Positions 14,411 through 17,206 of a stretch of 17,206 nt of DNA are shown piece after piece. Source of the stretch: CAYVSF01 sp046482855 (GTDB lineage Bacteria > Bacteroidota > Bacteroidia > Bacteroidales > UBA12077). The stretch is from contig JAWOEH010000113.1 in assembly GCA_046482855.1 (NCBI GenBank), positions 1-17,206 of the forward strand, written 5' to 3'. The translations under genes were made by a program, and so were the position numbers. How positions within the stretch are numbered: position 1 is the stretch's first letter; every line of letters begins with the position of its first letter. Under the pieces are notes generated by a model. The model saw only the letters and a program-made list of their open reading frames with translations. It did not search any database and was not told the DNA's origin.

Positions 14411-14585
14411 AATCGCATAGTCATATTGGCTCGTTGCTATTTTTTTCGTATTATTGATACTTTATTGGCGGACTCGTTTGGGAGAACTAATCTGCCATAT
14501 ATCATAACCATACAAACCTGTCAAACGTTTGCTATGCAACATGAAAACGGCAGGATAGAGAAATTTGAAAATAAAAATTGAACAT
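14411..14585. other. intergenic region before dnaN
   Basis: This 175 nt gap holds a weak stem ATAGT/GCTAT (14417-14421, 14436-14440) followed by a run of seven T (14440-14446), which could be a poor terminator for the gldFG operon. It also holds the 10 bp perfect palindrome CAAACGTTTG (14522-14531), 54 nt before the dnaN ATG. No TAnnTTTG element was found on the plus strand, so the dnaN promoter is not located. Confidence 0.35.
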
Positions 14586-15716
14586 ATGAAATTTGTTGTT
14601 TCCAGTACAGAACTTTTGAGCCATTTGCAATCGGTTAGCAAAGTGATTAGTAACAAGAATACTCTTCCGATTCTGGACAACTTCTTGTTTCAACTAAGTG
14701 GCAATGAACTTACCATTACAGCTTCGGACCTTGAAACGACGCTAATTACTTCTATGCATCTTGAAAATGCAACCGACGAAGGAAGTATTGCCATTCCTGC
14801 GCGTATTCTTACCGATACGTTAAAGGAGTTTCCGGATCAACCTCTGACTTTTGAGATTGATGCCGAAACTTTTGGCGTGGCTATTATTTCAGAGAATGGT
14901 AAGTATAATGTGGTTGGGCAGAATGGCATTGATTTCCCACAAATTCCAGCCATTAAAGAAGAGCAGCGATCAACCATTCAGTTAGGGGCCGATGTGCTGC
15001 TAACAGGTATTAACAAAACCTTATTTGCAACAGCCGACGATGAGTTACGTCCGGTAATGAATGGGATTTTCCTGGAGATGACAGAGGAGAGTCTTACGTT
15101 TGTAGCTTCTGACGCTCATAAGTTGGTACGTTACCGACGTAACGATGTAAAACCCGGCGAGGACAATTCTTTTATTATGCCCAAAAAGCCTGCCTCGTTG
15201 TTAAAGAATATCTTACCCCGTATCGAAGGGGAAGTGAAAATTGAGTTTGATGAGAAGAATGCTTTTTTTACACTGCCAAATTATAAGTTGGTAAGTCGGT
15301 TGGTAGAAGGGAAATATCCCAGCTATAGTTCCGTAATTCCAAACGACAATCCGAATAAACTTACGATTGACAGGCTTGATTTTTATAACACATTAAAACG
15401 TGTGGCACTTTTCTCCAATCAGGCCAGCAATCTTATAAAGTTGGAGCTTACCGGAAACCAAATGACCATTTCGGCTCAGGATATTGATTTTTCCATATCG
15501 GCACACGAACGTTTAACTTGCCAGTATGAGGGCGATGGCATGGAGATTGGATTCAAATCCGCATTTTTGGTAGAGATTCTCAATAATATTGATGCTTCCG
15601 ATGTGTTAATGGAGCTTTCAGATCCTTCGCGTGCCGGAATCCTCTTTCCTGCGGAAAAGGCTAATGACGACGAGGATGTGCTGATGCTTCTGATGCCTAT
15701 GATGATAAATGCATAG
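14586..15716 (+). CDS. dnaN: DNA polymerase III sliding clamp, beta subunit
   Basis: DnaN forms a dimeric ring around DNA that tethers polymerase III and docks repair enzymes. The 376-residue product has the usual length and three-domain layout, with a typical bacteroidal start MKFVVSSTELLSHLQSVSKVI, the IPARILTDTLKEFPD stretch near the end of domain 1, and FVASDAHKLVRYRR in domain 2. The domain 3 section runs from RVALFSNQASNLIKLEL and closes near the C-terminus with LMLLMPMMI, the pocket-forming end of the clamp. The ATG at 14586 is chosen because MKFVVSS is the conserved N-terminus; an in-frame TTG at 14565 would add seven residues without family support. It is followed by a strong terminator, which separates it from the exonuclease gene, and it is far from any visible dnaA or gyrB. 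Confidence 0.97.
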   Translation: MKFVVSSTELLSHLQSVSKVISNKNTLPILDNFLFQLSGNELTITASDLETTLITSMHLENATDEGSIAIPARILTDTLKEFPDQPLTFEIDAETFGVAIISENGKYNVVGQNGIDFPQIPAIKEEQRSTIQLGADVLLTGINKTLFATADDELRPVMNGIFLEMTEESLTFVASDAHKLVRYRRNDVKPGEDNSFIMPKKPASLLKNILPRIEGEVKIEFDEKNAFFTLPNYKLVSRLVEGKYPSYSSVIPNDNPNKLTIDRLDFYNTLKRVALFSNQASNLIKLELTGNQMTISAQDIDFSISAHERLTCQYEGDGMEIGFKSAFLVEILNNIDASDVLMELSDPSRAGILFPAEKANDDEDVLMLLMPMMINA

Positions 15717-15743
15717 TACGAATACGCATACAAACAGATAAGC

Positions 15744-15777
15744 GTCTCAGCAGGCTTTTGCCTGTTGAGACTTTTTT
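15744..15777 (+). terminator. Rho-independent terminator after dnaN
   Basis: GTCTCAGCAGGC (15744-15755) and GCCTGTTGAGAC (15760-15771) form a 12 bp stem with a single G-T wobble and a TTTT loop, followed by six T (15772-15777). It begins 28 nt after the dnaN stop and is the clearest terminator in the window. Confidence 0.93.
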
Positions 15778-15804
15778 CTTTTTACATTACCAAATAAGGA
15801 AATT

Positions 15805-16575
15805 ATGGAATTACACCTTACTAAGCCCATTGTATTTTTTGATCTTGAAACAACAGGAACCGATGTGGCCAATGACAGGATTGTGGAGATTGCTTTGCTG
15901 AAAGTGATTCCCGGAGGGAAAGAAGAGACGATTACCTATCGTGTAAACCCGGAAATGCCTATACCCCCGGCCTCAACAAAGATACATGGCATTAGCGATG
16001 AAGATGTAAAAGACCAACCCACCTTTAAGGAGCTGGGAAAGAAAGTTGCTGCTTATATTGAAGGGTGCGATTTAGCAGGGTATAATTCCAATAAATTTGA
16101 CATTCCTGTATTGGCCGAGGAGTTTATACGTGCAGGCATTGAATTTGATTTGAAGAAATTACGCTTTATCGATGTGCAGGTGATCTTCCATAAAATGGAG
16201 AAACGTACTCTGGCTGCTGCGTACCAATTTTACTGTAAAAAGGAGCTGGTGAATGCACATAGTGCACAAGCGGATACTACGGCTACCTATGAGGTGTTAA
16301 AAGCCCAGATTGATCACTATGAACAGCTGGAAAATGATGTGGAGAAGTTATCTAAGTTTTCCTCACACACTCGCAATGCAGATTTTGCCGGACGCATAGT
16401 GTTTAATGATAAAAACAGAGAAGTATTTAACTTTGGCAAATATAAAGGCGAAGATGTGGAGGCTGTGCTGGAAAAAGATCCCGGCTACTTTGGCTGGATG
16501 CTTAACAGCAATTTTCCTTTGTATACAAAAAAGGTGCTTACAGCCATTAAATTACGAAAGTTTGCCAATCAATAA
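15805..16575 (+). CDS. DnaQ-like 3'-5' exonuclease with ExoX-like C-terminal domain
   Basis: The 256-residue product has an N-terminal DEDDh exonuclease domain of the polymerase III epsilon type. Motif I is FFDLETTG (D13, E15), then KIHGISDEDV (59-68), motif II is in GYNSNKFDIPVL (D99), and motif III is HSAQAD (H152, D157), which fits H-x4-D. All four acidic ligands and the catalytic His are present, so it should be active on single-stranded DNA or RNA ends with two metal ions. A linker at about 165-200 leads to a C-terminal module, residues 207-250, with VFNFGKYKGEDVEAVLEKDPGYFGWML, the pattern of the small ExoX-like C-terminal domain. It may be a proofreading or a repair nuclease; location next to dnaN favours a replication or repair link but does not settle it. 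The FAH-family gene follows after 15 nt. Confidence 0.9.
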   Translation: MELHLTKPIVFFDLETTGTDVANDRIVEIALLKVIPGGKEETITYRVNPEMPIPPASTKIHGISDEDVKDQPTFKELGKKVAAYIEGCDLAGYNSNKFDIPVLAEEFIRAGIEFDLKKLRFIDVQVIFHKMEKRTLAAAYQFYCKKELVNAHSAQADTTATYEVLKAQIDHYEQLENDVEKLSKFSSHTRNADFAGRIVFNDKNREVFNFGKYKGEDVEAVLEKDPGYFGWMLNSNFPLYTKKVLTAIKLRKFANQ

Positions 16576-16590
16576 AAATCCCATATTCTC

Positions 16591-17202
16591 ATGAAAATTA
16601 TTGCTATAGGGCGTAATTATGCCAAACATGCTGCTGAATTTAATAACGAGGTACCTGCATCCCCTGTATTTTTTCTAAAGCCAGAATCAGCATTGTTGAA
16701 GGATAATAAGCCTTTTTACTATCCGGAGTTTACCTCCGACTTACATTATGAGCTTGAGGTAGTATTGCGCTTTGAACGATTGGGGAAGCATATTGAATCG
16801 GAATTTGCACATCGTTATTTTAGTCAGATAGGGTTGGGCATTGATTTTACGGCTCGTGATATTCAGCGTGATTGTAAGAAAAAGGGATTGCCCTGGGAAG
16901 CTGCAAAAGCTTTTGACGGATCTGCTGCCATTAGCTCCTTTGTAGCGAAAGATACATTTGAGGATTTGAACCAACTTCACTTTCGCCTGGAGAAGAATGG
17001 AGAGGTAGTACAAGAGGGAAATACAGCTGATTTGATCTTTCCGTTTGAAACACTTATTGAACATGTGAGTAAGTTTATGACCATTAAGATAGGGGATTTG
17101 CTTTTTACGGGGACTCCAGAAGGTGTAGGGCCTGTGAAAATTGGCGATCGCTTGACTGCATACCTGGAAGGAGAAAAAATGTTAGATTTTGAAATAAAGT
17201 AG
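16591..17202 (+). CDS. FAH-family hydrolase (acylpyruvase/oxaloacetate decarboxylase-like)
   Basis: The 203-residue product is a single-domain member of the fumarylacetoacetate hydrolase family, which cleaves C-C bonds in acylpyruvates or decarboxylates oxaloacetate with Mg. Visible landmarks are GRNYAKHAAE (7-16), whose His13 and Glu16 match the His-Glu dyad of human FAHD1; FLKPESALL (28-36); the metal ligands E54 and E56 in HYELEV and D85 in GLGIDFTARD; WEAAKAFDG (102-110) with Lys106; and GDLLFTGTPEGVGPVKIGDRL (168-188). The substrate cannot be assigned. It is complete, with its TAG 4 nt before the window end, and lies 15 nt after the exonuclease gene, so both are probably in one operon that continues beyond the window. 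Confidence 0.9.
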   Translation: MKIIAIGRNYAKHAAEFNNEVPASPVFFLKPESALLKDNKPFYYPEFTSDLHYELEVVLRFERLGKHIESEFAHRYFSQIGLGIDFTARDIQRDCKKKGLPWEAAKAFDGSAAISSFVAKDTFEDLNQLHFRLEKNGEVVQEGNTADLIFPFETLIEHVSKFMTIKIGDLLFTGTPEGVGPVKIGDRLTAYLEGEKMLDFEIK

Positions 17203-17206
17203 TTTA

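Noticed and set aside
14565..14585. TTG start giving dnaN seven more residues
   Set aside because: The conserved bacteroidal DnaN N-terminus MKFVVSS begins exactly at the ATG at 14586.
1..17206. tRNA, rRNA, phage genes, insertion sequence or a defence system
   Set aside because: No cloverleaf, rRNA, transposase, integrase, restriction, toxin-antitoxin or Cas-type protein was recognised on either strand.

Overview
The window looks like chromosomal DNA from a member of the Bacteroidota, probably order Bacteroidales/Marinilabiliales. The evidence is the gliding-type pair gldF-gldG next to dnaN, a GIN-domain (DUF2807) lipoprotein, a Bacteroidota-style SurE and LpxB, the absence of obvious Shine-Dalgarno sequences, and several TAnnTTTG-type -7 promoter elements. 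The genus cannot be fixed from the sequence alone.

Layout. Positions 1-1784 hold no credible gene. This stretch is a repeat zone: an interspersed-repeat-like segment with two strong hairpins, three decaying tandem copies of a 270 bp unit that carries nested 7-mer and 22 bp repeats, and a 21 bp GC-rich tandem repeat. Positions 1785-6303 are on the minus strand. In transcription order they carry pheT, a MacroD/YmdB-type macrodomain gene and a UbiA-family prenyltransferase, 3-4 nt apart and surely one operon, then a small membrane protein after a 219 nt gap. A divergent intergenic region (6304-6575) leads to the plus-strand genes surE, a small three-helix membrane protein overlapping the end of surE, and lpxB. 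Convergent to lpxB, and overlapping its stop codon, is a minus-strand pair: a PagL-like outer-membrane protein and a GIN-domain lipoprotein joined by an ATGA overlap. A second divergent intergenic region (10744-10924) leads to the plus-strand run gldF, gldG and a DUF4340-type membrane protein, followed by dnaN, a strong terminator, a DnaQ-like exonuclease with an ExoX-like C-terminal domain, and an FAH-family hydrolase that ends just inside the window.

How the genes work together. Most are housekeeping: phenylalanyl-tRNA charging, the replication clamp and a proofreading-type nuclease, lipid A disaccharide synthesis, quinone-type prenylation and nucleotide phosphatase. The envelope theme is strong. 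LpxB makes lipid A, the PagL-like protein may trim it, the GIN lipoprotein is coupled to the latter, and GldF/GldG are membrane parts of an ABC system needed for gliding and type IX secretion in relatives. No defence system, CRISPR array, insertion sequence, rRNA or tRNA was recognised. The least explained part is the repeat zone at the left edge.
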